A DNA stretch of 32,569 nt from Pedosphaera sp. (GTDB lineage: Bacteria; Verrucomicrobiota; Verrucomicrobiia; Limisphaerales; F1-12-MAGs170): contig SIBF01000031.1 of assembly GCA_009695275.1 (NCBI GenBank), forward strand, positions 1 to 32,569. The letters run 5' to 3'. Numbering within the stretch: position 1 is the first letter of the stretch; the number at the start of each line of letters is the position of its first letter. Both the position numbers and the translations under genes were made by a program. Below the pieces are notes generated by a model, which ran no database searches, had not been told where the DNA came from, and saw only the letters and a program-made list of their open reading frames with translations. Shown here in pieces: positions 8,537 through 16,959 of this stretch.

Positions 8537-8977
8537 TTAGCGTTTGCCGATCTGGAGGGATTGCATGGCCAGGGTTCGCGAAGTCTTGATCACCGCGAGA
8601 TTGGCCTCAAAAGCGCGGCCAGCAGCCATCAAGTCCACCATTTCACCGTGAACGTTGATGTCAGGCAGGGCAACAAACCCCGTCCTCTTGTCGGCCTGTG
8701 GATGAGAAGGGTTGTAGATCATTCTCGGTGGCGTGCTGTCCTTTTCGACGCGGGCGACGCGAACCATTTGCGGGCCTTCTCCCGATATCCCACCAAGCGT
8801 TCGCTCCTGATCGCGAAGCACGCTTTCAAAAATCACTTGTTGCCGTTGATAGGGCTTTCCATCGAGTCCCTTGGAAATGTTCGCATTTGAGATGTTCTGG
8901 CCAACGATATCCAGCCTCATGCGCTCGGCATTGAGAGCTGCCATCGAACTTTGGATGCCTGGAAGAAGAGAAAGCAT
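8537..8977 (-). CDS. flgC: Flagellar basal-body rod protein FlgC
   Basis: 146 residues. The N-terminal rod motif is visible (SSMAALNAERMRLDIVGQNISNANIS), as is the C-terminal rod/hook helix (VDLMAAGRAFEANLAVIKTSRTLAMQSLQIGK). The central GKPYQRQQVIFESV and NPSHPQADKRTGFVALPDIN segments match FlgC, whose usual length is 130-150. It is a proximal rod subunit secreted by the flagellar export system. It follows flgB with an 8-bp gap. Confidence 0.96.
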   Translation of the reverse strand: MLSLLPGIQSSMAALNAERMRLDIVGQNISNANISKGLDGKPYQRQQVIFESVLRDQERTLGGISGEGPQMVRVARVEKDSTPPRMIYNPSHPQADKRTGFVALPDINVHGEMVDLMAAGRAFEANLAVIKTSRTLAMQSLQIGKR

Positions 8978-8985
8978 AATATGAG

Positions 8986-9369
8986 TTAGCCTACCTTGCC
9001 GGTGATCGCGGCGCGGATCTTCAAGAGCGAGCCGGTGATGAGGGCTGTCTCGAGAGAGCTTTCAACGGTGTTCTGGGTCATGCGTGCCATCTCCTGCTCG
9101 ATATTGACTGTATTACCATCAGCCCGGACCGCCACCGCCTTGTCATCCGGAGTCAGCATTGGAGTCATCGCGGAAATACGCGCCATATCTCCCGAGGCAA
9201 CAGCTTCACGGAGTTGATTTTCGAATGCCGGGGCGACATCCACCCGCCGATAGAGAGGCGTCTCGATGTTCGAGATGTTACTGGCGATTGCCTGATGCCG
9301 CAGTGCGCTGACATCCAGCATCCGCTTTGCGGCTACGTAATTTGATTGGCTGAACAGTGCGTCGATCAT
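8986..9369 (-). CDS. flgB: Flagellar basal-body rod protein FlgB
   Basis: 127 residues from the ATG at 9369. The longer frame starting at 9423 adds 18 residues upstream of the normal FlgB start and runs across the -24/-12 element, so it is rejected. The rod motif MLDVSALRHQAIASNISNIE followed by TPLYRRVD is the family signature, and the C-terminal helix (EQEMARMTQNTVESSLETAL) pairs with it to build the rod. FlgB is normally about 130 residues. A GGAG lies very close to the ATG, an imperfect ribosome binding site. This is the first gene of the operon. Confidence 0.95.
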   Translation of the reverse strand: MIDALFSQSNYVAAKRMLDVSALRHQAIASNISNIETPLYRRVDVAPAFENQLREAVASGDMARISAMTPMLTPDDKAVAVRADGNTVNIEQEMARMTQNTVESSLETALITGSLLKIRAAITGKVG

Positions 9370-9400
9370 GGCTCCAGTTAAATTTCGCTGAACATGACTT

Positions 9401-9416
9401 AGCACCACAAGTGCCA
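9401..9416 (-). promoter_or_regulatory. Sigma-54-type (-24/-12) promoter upstream of flgB
   Basis: Reading the minus strand, TGGCAC, five bases, then GTGCT. The invariant GG and GC are separated by the required 10 bases, and only one base of the TTGC box deviates. The -12 GC lies about 32 nt before the flgB ATG, giving a predicted leader of about 20 nt. Sigma-54 control of flagellar genes is well known in proteobacteria and others; here it is a sequence-based prediction. Confidence 0.6.
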
Positions 9417-9559
9417 CCGGCAAAAAGCACCTGATTCCAACGACTTACCCAAACCACCGGGGAGCAGCGGCAAAAGTTTCCACCCCCCGAGATCAGGCAG
9501 AGGCAAGAATGTTCACAAAGGTTGTTGACCTCGTCACGGTGAAGAATCCATATCCAACC

Positions 9560-10921
9560 ATGCCCATGAAACCAATCACCCGCCGGCGGTTCATCGCATC
9601 GTCCGGCAAAGCCACCGCCACCTTCGCTGCTGGTTCCGCCCTGCTCGGCGTCCCACGCATCGCCCGTTCCCAAAGTTCAGGCGAACAGATTGTCCTCGCG
9701 CTGATCGGTGCGGGTGGACGTGCCGCCTCCCACTCCAGCGGAATGTCCCGGTTGCCTGGCGTGGAGTTCAAGTATGTGTGCGACATCTGGAAGGATCGAG
9801 GTGCAGGCATCATGAAGGATTTGAGCAGCGTGCAGAAGCGGGCGCCTCAACGCATATCTGATATGCGCACCGCTCTTGATGACAAGGAAGTCAATGCCGT
9901 GGTCATCGCCACGCCAGACCACTGGCATGCGCTCGCCACTATATGGGCCTGCCAGGCCGGCAAGGATGTTTACGTGGAGAAAAGCCCCTCCATAAGCATC
10001 TGGGAAGGTCGCAAGATGATCGAGGCGGCCCGAAAGTATAAACGCGTCGTACAGGTTGGCTTCCAGAATCGCAGCGGCCCCTACGCGGCCTCGGCGCGAG
10101 ATTACATCGCCAGCGGGAAGCTCGGTCGCATCGTGCATGTGAAGGTTTACAACATGCTCGACGGCTCCAAATGGGAACCCAAACCCGACGGCGAACCGCC
10201 TGCAGGGCTTGACTGGGACGCCTGGCTGGGGCCGGCGCCTTTCGTGCCCTACAACGCAGGACGTCACTTGAACTGGCTTCCGTGGTGGGATTACAAGGGC
10301 GGCACCCTCGTTGACGATGGCAGTCACCAACTGGACTTAACCCGAATGGCCCTGGGCGATCCGCCGCATCCGAAGTCTGTGCTCTGCATCGGCGGCAATT
10401 ATGCGTTCCAATCGAAGCGTGAGGTTCCCGAGTTTCAGTGCATCACCTACGACTACGGCGATTTCGCCATGACATGCGAGAGCGGCAACGCGACGAACTA
10501 TATGCGCAAATTTCCGGGCGAAGTTCGTTTCGGCGACAAATGGCCCCATTGGCCGACGTCGGCCACGCGGGTGGAGATCTATGGCACCAAGGCCATGATG
10601 TATCTCGGACGGCACGGCTGCGGCTGGCAGGTGGTGGTTGAGGGCGGAAAGATCATCGATCAGGACAAAGGTTACTTCCCGGACAAGTGGCATCAACCGA
10701 ACTTCATTGAATGTGTCCGCACGCGGAAGCAGCCGAACGCCGACATCGAACAGTCCCATCACAGCGCCTGTCTCGTCCACCTGGCGAACACCTCCTATCG
10801 TGTCGGGCAGAAACAACTGCTGTTCGATGCCACCACGGAACGGTTTACGAACAACGACGACGCCAACGCGCTGCTCAAGCCGGCATATCGGAAACATTAC
10901 CGGATCCCGGAACAGGTCTGA
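9560..10921 (+). CDS. Tat-exported Gfo/Idh/MocA-family oxidoreductase
   Basis: About 453 residues from the ATG at 9560; the ATG at 9566 is equally plausible, and the frame open from 9509 adds residues unlike a signal peptide. A twin-arginine signal (ITRRRFIASSGKA followed by a hydrophobic Ala-rich stretch) precedes a Rossmann fold with ALIGAGGRA. Further segments are NAVVIATPDHWHALATI, DVYVEKSPS (the EK-P motif with the catalytic-region lysine), VGFQNRSGPY, and the C-terminal domain with WLPWWDYKGG and DDGSHQLDL. Such NAD(P)-dependent enzymes act on sugars or inositols; PVC bacteria carry many exported copies, probably for polysaccharide breakdown in the periplasm. The exact substrate cannot be read from sequence. 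It is divergent from the flagellar operon and converges on the helicase with a 15-bp gap. Confidence 0.93.
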   Translation: MPMKPITRRRFIASSGKATATFAAGSALLGVPRIARSQSSGEQIVLALIGAGGRAASHSSGMSRLPGVEFKYVCDIWKDRGAGIMKDLSSVQKRAPQRISDMRTALDDKEVNAVVIATPDHWHALATIWACQAGKDVYVEKSPSISIWEGRKMIEAARKYKRVVQVGFQNRSGPYAASARDYIASGKLGRIVHVKVYNMLDGSKWEPKPDGEPPAGLDWDAWLGPAPFVPYNAGRHLNWLPWWDYKGGTLVDDGSHQLDLTRMALGDPPHPKSVLCIGGNYAFQSKREVPEFQCITYDYGDFAMTCESGNATNYMRKFPGEVRFGDKWPHWPTSATRVEIYGTKAMMYLGRHGCGWQVVVEGGKIIDQDKGYFPDKWHQPNFIECVRTRKQPNADIEQSHHSACLVHLANTSYRVGQKQLLFDATTERFTNNDDANALLKPAYRKHYRIPEQV

Positions 10922-10936
10922 TCGACGGGAAACCGC

Positions 10937-13900
10937 TCACCCCTCGTTCAACAACTCATGGATCTCGTCCCAATTCAGCGATCCGGCAAACTCTTCCTCG
11001 CCAGTCAGCGTGCTCTGAATGATGTCGCGCTTGCGCTTTTGCAGGCTGAGGATCTTCTCCTCGACCGTGCCGCGCGTGATCAGCTTGTAGCTCGTCACGA
11101 CACGGGATTGTCCTATGCGGTGGGCGCGATCCGTGGCTTGATCTTCCACCGCGGGATTCCACCAGGGATCGAAGTGGACCACCGTGTCCGCGCCCGTGAG
11201 GTTGAGTCCGACGCCGCCCGCCTTAAGGCTGATGAGAAACACAGGGATCTTCTCCTCCTTCTGGAACCGTTCCACGACAGCGGCACGGTTCACTGTCGAG
11301 CCATCGAGATAACAATAATCCAACTCCTCCGCTTTCAACCGTTCCTCGATCAGTTTCAACATGCTGACGAACTGGCTGAAGACCAGCACGCGATGTCCGC
11401 CATCGAGCGCTTCCTCCAGCAATTCACCGAAGAGATCCAATTTTCCGGATGCCGATGCGGGGTCGATGTTCTCGAGCTTAAGCAAGCGCAGATCGCAGCA
11501 AATCTGCCGCAGTCGCAACAGGGTGTTCAGCACCACCATCCGGCTCTTCTGCAAGCCCTGTGATCCCACCGATTCCATCACCTCCTTGCGCCCGGCATCA
11601 AGCACCTGCTGATACACCGCGCGCTGATCGTCCGTGAGTTCGCAGAAGGACACTTGCTCAATCTTCGCCGGCAGATCCGCCGCGACGTCCCGCTTGAGCC
11701 GCCGCAGGAGAAACGGTTTCACCCGTCGCGCGAGCCGCGACTGGGTCTCCACATTCCGGTCACGCACGATGGGCAATTCGTAGCGCTCCCGAAAGTCCTT
11801 CGCGGCTCCGAGGTAGCCGGGCATCAGGAAGTCAAAGATCGACCACAGATCGAGCACCGAATTTTCAAGAGGTGTTCCTGTGAGCACGAGGCGATGCCGG
11901 GCGCGAATCGCCTTCACCGCCTGGGCGTTCTGCGTCTGCCGGTTTTTGATATGCTGCGCTTCATCCAACACAACGTTATCAAACTCAATCGGACGGTAGA
12001 GGTCCGCGTCACGTCGAACGAGTGCATAACTGGTGATCACCAGGTCCGAAGCCGGAATCTGAGGAAATAAAAGTTGACGCTGCGGCCCATGCAACATCAG
12101 CACGCGGAGGCCTGGCGTGAATTTCCGCGCTTCGTTCGCCCAATTGACGACGAGCGAAGTCGGACATACCACCAGTGTAGGAAGCCGCGCTTCCCCGGAT
12201 TTCATCAGGTCCAGCTCCGCCCGGATGAAGGCGAGCGTTTGCAAAGTCTTCCCCAGCCCCATCTCGTCCGCGAGAATGCCCCCAAAATTGTTTGCGCGGA
12301 GAAACCGCAGCCAACCCACTCCCTGCTTCTGATAAGGGCGTAGCACCGTTTCCAAATCACCAAGCGGCGGGACATCCAGCTTCGCTTCCCCCGATTGACG
12401 GACGGCGCGTTCACGCCAGGCCGCCGGTGCTTGCACGGTCCATTGCGTTTTGTCCTGCAACGAGGCCTCCAGGTAACTGGCGTGCGCATTGTCCAGGCGA
12501 TAGCCCTGATCGTGTTGCCGAGGCGCGCAGTCGAGCAGCACTTCCTCAAATTCCTCCACCGCGCCGGTGTCAATGATCGCGAACTTTCCGTTCTTCAACC
12601 TCGTGTGGCTCTGGCCAGTCAGCACCAGCCGCTGGATGTCCGCGGCGGAAAACCGTTCGCCCCCGGTCGTGCCGTAAGAGACATTCAGATCGAACCATTG
12701 CTCGCCCGAAGGCGTGATCTGAAGACGTGGTTCGATGCGCTCGATGTTCTGGGCTGTGCTGCGCTCGAGGCGCTCTTCAAGGGTCACCTTCCATTCCTTC
12801 TCCAAACGCGGAAACTCGCGCGCGAAGAAAGTCAGCACCGGCGTCTGGCCGACGAGCAGATAGCGCCCGTTGGAATCAGGCCCCGTAAATCCGTAGCGCA
12901 ACAACCTTTGCAATGCCTTCTGCTCCGAAATCAGATCCCGTGTTGAATATCTTGTGAGCACCGTCGGATCTGGCATCCACAATGATTCATCCTTGCTCGT
13001 CACACCCACCGTCATGATGCGGACGCCGTAGCCGCACTGAAGTTGCGCTTCCAATCGTGCGATGCCTCCCGCCAGGTTGAGGAAGAACTTCGGCGGTTGT
13101 GGTTCGAGCACGAAGTCTTCGATCTTGAAATTCGCGCGCACCTCGCACGCCTTGAGAAGCGCCGGCCAGTCAGCGTTCAGAAACATCGGGACCTGAGCTC
13201 GCGGCAGCGTGACCGCTCCCTTGAAAATGCCGGCACACACTTTCGGCAGTGCAACGCGCTGAAACTTGTGATCTGCGTAACTCCAGCAAGCCTCACCGAC
13301 GATCAGTGTTCCAAGGTTCGCGCCGGATCGCAGGGTCAGCCGAATCTCTCCCGCCTGCGTCAGCTCGGCATCCACACCTAATCTCATTGCCTCGGCGGCC
13401 ACCTCGACCACCTGCCCCCTTCCGAGCGTTAGCCGGGGGAAACCGGCGAGACGATCCAGCAGGCTGGCGAACTCGGGTAACGATACCATGATCATCGCGG
13501 GTATTTCACCGGCACCGAGTTGTTCCAACCGATCCAACACGCACCCATCCAACCCGGAGAGCTTGAACGGAACCGTCAGCGGCAGCGCATTCAGCGGCAC
13601 ACGTCCCCTGCCCCATTGCCCTTCGATGCAGATCATGGCTTTCCCCCTGGCCAGCGCTTGCGTGAAATTCGGAGGAATAATCAGGAAGAGTTCCAGCGCC
13701 TCGCCTTCGCCATCAGTAGAGCGCAGCAGCCGTTTGCCGCTCTTTGGAGGTGGAACCGCTCCGGTCCTGCCGACAGATCCGACTCCCGGCGTACCAGGTT
13801 TCGTTAACGATGCTGAAGATCCTGCAACTGCTCCCGTACCGACGCCCAAATGATGCAGTCCCACCGCCACTGAGTGCGCGCAAATGGTCCCCCATTGGCG

Positions 13901-14113
13901 CGAGGCCCGGCAACTGCACAGGTTCTCGATGTCGATGCTCCCCTTGATGACCAGGCCGGCACGATAGGATGTGCCGCCCTCCTCGACTACGCCCTTGAGC
14001 ACCGGTGGGGTCCAGTTTGAACTCAGCACACGGCCTTGCGCCACAAAGGCTCGAGCGTGCTTCACCGCCTCCCAACCGGCGATCTTCGCGAGATATGCTT
14101 CAGTCAAATCCAC
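10937..14113 (-). CDS. SWIM-domain SNF2 family DNA/RNA helicase
   Basis: 1058 residues. A SWIM zinc-binding motif CxCx9CxH (C66, C68, C78, H80) lies near the N terminus. A long middle region of bacterial SNF2-associated type follows, then the two helicase lobes. Motif I GILADEMGLGKT is at about residue 612, followed by the DEAQHIKN box and LTGTPLENS. The C-terminal lobe contains VLVFSQFVSMLKLIEERL, LKAGGVGLNLTGADTVVHFD and DRAHRIGQ. These proteins are dsDNA translocases related to RapA/HepA and Swi2/Snf2; bacterial SWIM-SNF2 members are widespread but functionally vague. All motor motifs look intact. It shares its strand with the transporter 17 bp upstream. No defence-type partner genes are next to it. 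Confidence 0.95.
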   Translation of the reverse strand: MDLTEAYLAKIAGWEAVKHARAFVAQGRVLSSNWTPPVLKGVVEEGGTSYRAGLVIKGSIDIENLCSCRASRQWGTICAHSVAVGLHHLGVGTGAVAGSSASLTKPGTPGVGSVGRTGAVPPPKSGKRLLRSTDGEGEALELFLIIPPNFTQALARGKAMICIEGQWGRGRVPLNALPLTVPFKLSGLDGCVLDRLEQLGAGEIPAMIMVSLPEFASLLDRLAGFPRLTLGRGQVVEVAAEAMRLGVDAELTQAGEIRLTLRSGANLGTLIVGEACWSYADHKFQRVALPKVCAGIFKGAVTLPRAQVPMFLNADWPALLKACEVRANFKIEDFVLEPQPPKFFLNLAGGIARLEAQLQCGYGVRIMTVGVTSKDESLWMPDPTVLTRYSTRDLISEQKALQRLLRYGFTGPDSNGRYLLVGQTPVLTFFAREFPRLEKEWKVTLEERLERSTAQNIERIEPRLQITPSGEQWFDLNVSYGTTGGERFSAADIQRLVLTGQSHTRLKNGKFAIIDTGAVEEFEEVLLDCAPRQHDQGYRLDNAHASYLEASLQDKTQWTVQAPAAWRERAVRQSGEAKLDVPPLGDLETVLRPYQKQGVGWLRFLRANNFGGILADEMGLGKTLQTLAFIRAELDLMKSGEARLPTLVVCPTSLVVNWANEARKFTPGLRVLMLHGPQRQLLFPQIPASDLVITSYALVRRDADLYRPIEFDNVVLDEAQHIKNRQTQNAQAVKAIRARHRLVLTGTPLENSVLDLWSIFDFLMPGYLGAAKDFRERYELPIVRDRNVETQSRLARRVKPFLLRRLKRDVAADLPAKIEQVSFCELTDDQRAVYQQVLDAGRKEVMESVGSQGLQKSRMVVLNTLLRLRQICCDLRLLKLENIDPASASGKLDLFGELLEEALDGGHRVLVFSQFVSMLKLIEERLKAEELDYCYLDGSTVNRAAVVERFQKEEKIPVFLISLKAGGVGLNLTGADTVVHFDPWWNPAVEDQATDRAHRIGQSRVVTSYKLITRGTVEEKILSLQKRKRDIIQSTLTGEEEFAGSLNWDEIHELLNEG

Positions 14114-14130
14114 GAGAATTCAGATTCGAC

Positions 14131-15378
14131 TCAGAGCAAAATCCCCGCAATGCAGGCCGTCATGTAACACGCGAAAAGACCACCCACCATCGCCTTCAAA
14201 CCCAGTTGCGCCAGATCAGTTCTCCGGCTCGGCGCAATCGCTCCAATGCCTCCGATCTGAATCGCCACGCTCGCGAAGTTGGCGAAACCACAGAGCGCGT
14301 ATGTCGCCAGCGTAAAACTTCGTTCATCCAGCGCCGCTCTTTGCGCGCTCAAACTCATGTAGCCAAAAAACTCGTTCAACACGATGCGCTCTCCGAGCAT
14401 CTGCCCAACGGCGAGGCAATCTTTCGATGGGATGCCCATCAACCAGGCGAAGGGGGCATTCAGGTAACCCAGGACTTCCTGGAGAGGCTTGGAAGTTTCC
14501 CAACCAAACGGATGGACCACGTAACCGAGCAGCCAGTTCGCCGCCGCCACGACAGCCGTGAAACCAATCAGCATCGCGATGACATTGATCGAGAGCTTCA
14601 TTCCATCGCTCGATCCGAGGCATAGTGCATCGATGCCATTGAGGCTTTCCCGCTCGATCCGGGCATTCGCGCCGCTGGCAGTTTCGCTGCGCTCCGTTTC
14701 CGGCACCAGAATCTTGGCGATCAGCAACGCCGCCGGCGCGCTCATGACCGATTGCGTGATCAGGTGGCCCGCCGATATCTTCAACATGCCAGAATAAACT
14801 GCCAGCACGCCGCCAGCAATGTTGGCGAACCCACCGATCATCAGGCAGTTCAACTCGCTCCTCGTCATGCCTGGCAGATACGGACGCACAACCAGGGGTG
14901 CTTCCGTCTGGCCCATGAAAATATTCGCGGCAGCCGCCAGAGTTTCGCTCCCGCTGGTTCCCATCACCCGACGCATCACCCACGCCATGCTTCGGACAAT
15001 GATTTGCAACACTCCGTAATGGTAAAGCAGCGAAGACGCGGCAGCCACGAGGATGATCGTTCCGGTCAGCGTGATCGCGAGGACAAAGGAATTCTCAACG
15101 CCGAAAGCCTTGCCGGCCACATCCGCCCTGGCCAACGGTCCAAACACCAGCCGGCTCCCCTCGTCCGCGAATCCGATGAACCGATCCACCACCGACTGGC
15201 AGCCATTAAAGAAAGTCAGCCCGGCATCGGTGCGCAACACGAAGACCGCGATGGCAAATTGCAGCCCCACACCCCACAACACCACCCGCCAGGGAAAGAG
15301 TTTTCGCTTTTCGGACATTGCCCAGGCCATCGCCACAAGCGCCACGAGCCCGAATGCACTGGTCAACTTCAACATCAT
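14131..15378 (-). CDS. NupC/CNT-family concentrative nucleoside transporter
   Basis: About 415 residues from the ATG at 15378, with an adjacent ATG at 15375. A longer frame from 15444 adds a hydrophilic leader and is not favoured. The protein is almost entirely hydrophobic helices. It carries the family signatures GQTEAPLVVRPYLPGMTRSE and ERIVLNEFFGYMSL, the latter in the second half where sodium- and nucleoside-binding residues sit, and also GFANFASVAIQIGGIG. CNT proteins import nucleosides with sodium or protons at the inner membrane. Length matches NupC (about 400). The gene lies 17 bp upstream of the helicase and might be cotranscribed; functional linkage is not evident. Confidence 0.95.
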   Translation of the reverse strand: MMLKLTSAFGLVALVAMAWAMSEKRKLFPWRVVLWGVGLQFAIAVFVLRTDAGLTFFNGCQSVVDRFIGFADEGSRLVFGPLARADVAGKAFGVENSFVLAITLTGTIILVAAASSLLYHYGVLQIIVRSMAWVMRRVMGTSGSETLAAAANIFMGQTEAPLVVRPYLPGMTRSELNCLMIGGFANIAGGVLAVYSGMLKISAGHLITQSVMSAPAALLIAKILVPETERSETASGANARIERESLNGIDALCLGSSDGMKLSINVIAMLIGFTAVVAAANWLLGYVVHPFGWETSKPLQEVLGYLNAPFAWLMGIPSKDCLAVGQMLGERIVLNEFFGYMSLSAQRAALDERSFTLATYALCGFANFASVAIQIGGIGAIAPSRRTDLAQLGLKAMVGGLFACYMTACIAGILL

Positions 15379-15519
15379 GTTCACACAGGATAGCTCGACC
15401 TCAGCGCGGTTGTCGAACCAACTCAACAGTTCACAGAGGAACAAGGCATCAAAATCCGGTTGTCTTTGGTCAAACGGCTTGGAATCCCTGCCTTGGGTGC
15501 AACTTTTTGCCCGGAATTG

Positions 15520-16641
15520 CTAGCCAATCTCGAGCGATTCCTCAACCAGTGCGGTTGCCGGCAGAGTCACCAGGACGCGAGTGTGCGAATTGGGAACGCT
15601 CTCAATCGCCAGTTCGCCGCCGTGCAATTCGATGAGACGTTTGGTGATGATGAGCCCCAATCCCGAACCTTGTTGCTCGTAGAACTTCCGCTCGAATTGC
15701 ATGTGAGCGCCTATTTTGTTCACTTGCTCGGGTGTGAACCCTCGTCCTTGATCATCTATTATGAGCAGGAAAGAATCCTCGCGAAGGAGAGAGGAAACGG
15801 TCACCGATTTCCCGGCATCTGAAAACTTAAAGGCGTTATCGAGCAACTCGTGGATGACCTTGTCGAGCTTCTCCGGTGAAAGCGCCAGACTTGCGCCAGT
15901 CAAATGCAAAACCAAATCTCGTTCTCGTCCCGCACGACGGGCCGCCTGCTGTGCGGAGTCGGAGATCACAGCGGAAGGGACCGGATACCGTGCCTGCCGA
16001 ACAGCCATGACTCGCTTCGCGTCGGCCGCCACCACTTCAATCTGTGAGTAGAGCAGGAAGTTTTCGATCGTGCGACGAAGCCTGATCGCGGCAGAGTGAA
16101 TGTTACTTGCCGCTTCCGAGATCTCCGCTGGCGGCATGTTGGCAGCGTCATCCACGAGGATTGATGAAAAACCGAGTATGCCGGTGATCGGTGTCAGCAA
16201 TTCATGGGGGAGAGCCATGCTGATGTTGCCACGAAGCTCCTCCAGTTTTTGCTCGGCGTGACGCGATATGACGGCTTTCTTCTGGATCCGGGTCTTAACC
16301 GTGGCGAGCAATTCAGCCATCGTAAAGGGCTTCGTGAGGTAGTCATCCGCGCCAAGTTCCATTCCATGACGCATCGTTGGCTTTTCGGAAACGCCGGTCA
16401 GGAAAATGAATGGAATGGTGCTGGTGGCCGGATTCTCCCGGAGCTTCGCCAAGGTTTCAAATCCGTCGAGTTCCGGCATGTGGACATCGCAGATGATCAG
16501 ATCGGGTAAATGTTGCTGCGCCATGTCAAGACCCACCAAGCCGTTCTCTGCCGTCACGACGTCGTAGTCATTGATAGACAGCATGTCGCTGATAAGGCTT
16601 CGCACATCAGCCGAATCTTCAATAATCAGTATCTTGTTCAT
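15520..16641 (-). CDS. Response-regulator/histidine-kinase hybrid (REC-HisKA-HATPase)
   Basis: 373 residues from the ATG at 16641; the frame stays open upstream to 16860 but those residues look non-coding. The N-terminal receiver has acidic E8/D9, phospho-acceptor D52 (ICDVHMPELDG), T82 and K104 (LTKPF). A short helix leads to a HisKA-type dimer helix with H146 (LPHELLTPITGILGFSSIL), then a HATPase domain with HELLDNAFKF, DQGRGFTPEQ and GSGLGLIITKRLIELHGGEL. There is no membrane segment, so it is a cytoplasmic kinase whose activity is probably set by its own receiver. It is divergent from the sigma-54 activator at 16960, its likely partner by position only. Confidence 0.92.
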   Translation of the reverse strand: MNKILIIEDSADVRSLISDMLSINDYDVVTAENGLVGLDMAQQHLPDLIICDVHMPELDGFETLAKLRENPATSTIPFIFLTGVSEKPTMRHGMELGADDYLTKPFTMAELLATVKTRIQKKAVISRHAEQKLEELRGNISMALPHELLTPITGILGFSSILVDDAANMPPAEISEAASNIHSAAIRLRRTIENFLLYSQIEVVAADAKRVMAVRQARYPVPSAVISDSAQQAARRAGRERDLVLHLTGASLALSPEKLDKVIHELLDNAFKFSDAGKSVTVSSLLREDSFLLIIDDQGRGFTPEQVNKIGAHMQFERKFYEQQGSGLGLIITKRLIELHGGELAIESVPNSHTRVLVTLPATALVEESLEIG

Positions 16642-16959
16642 CAGTTTCTGTTGAGCCAGTGCTTCTACCTGCTCCCGGCTGCCAACCGAAGTTTCAAAGA
16701 CGCTACACCCGGAATCCCAGCGCGAGCAAGCTTCACTGTCCTCACACATGCCACGATTACTTCGATGAGGCCGTGGCACGTCAAAAATTTTCGGCTTCGA
16801 GCATCCATCAAATTTGCAAGCAGCTTCGCCTGCCACCCAGCGCCGCCTCAAACCGGTCAACAGTCGAAACCACGGTCATCGTGTCCAGGAAGCTGTCCAA
16901 ACACTTCTCGTCCATTTTTCTTGCGGTGCAGCGGCTGAAATGTGACCTACTACATAGCC
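16642..16959. other. Divergent intergenic region between REC-kinase and sigma-54 activator
   Basis: 318 bp separate the two divergent starts and should hold both promoters. I find no convincing -35/-10 pair, no -24/-12 element with correct GG-N10-GC spacing, no strong hairpin and no repeat. Open frames here lack coding character. Confidence 0.5.

Noticed and set aside
9370..9423. FlgB extension to 9423
   Set aside because: The extension crosses the -24/-12 promoter and exceeds the family N terminus by 18 residues.
10937..14113. SNF2 helicase as part of a phage-defence island (DISARM-like or similar)
   Set aside because: Neighbours are a nucleoside transporter and an oxidoreductase; no methylase, nuclease or PLD partner is present, and the SWIM domain points to the ordinary bacterial SWIM-SNF2 group.
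16772..16791. TGGCAC in the divergent region as another -24 box
   Set aside because: The GC required 10 bases after GG is absent (AT-rich run instead).
16642..16860. N-terminal extension of the REC-kinase to 16860
   Set aside because: Extra 73 residues are Cys/Arg-rich without domain character; the receiver domain begins exactly at the ATG at 16641.
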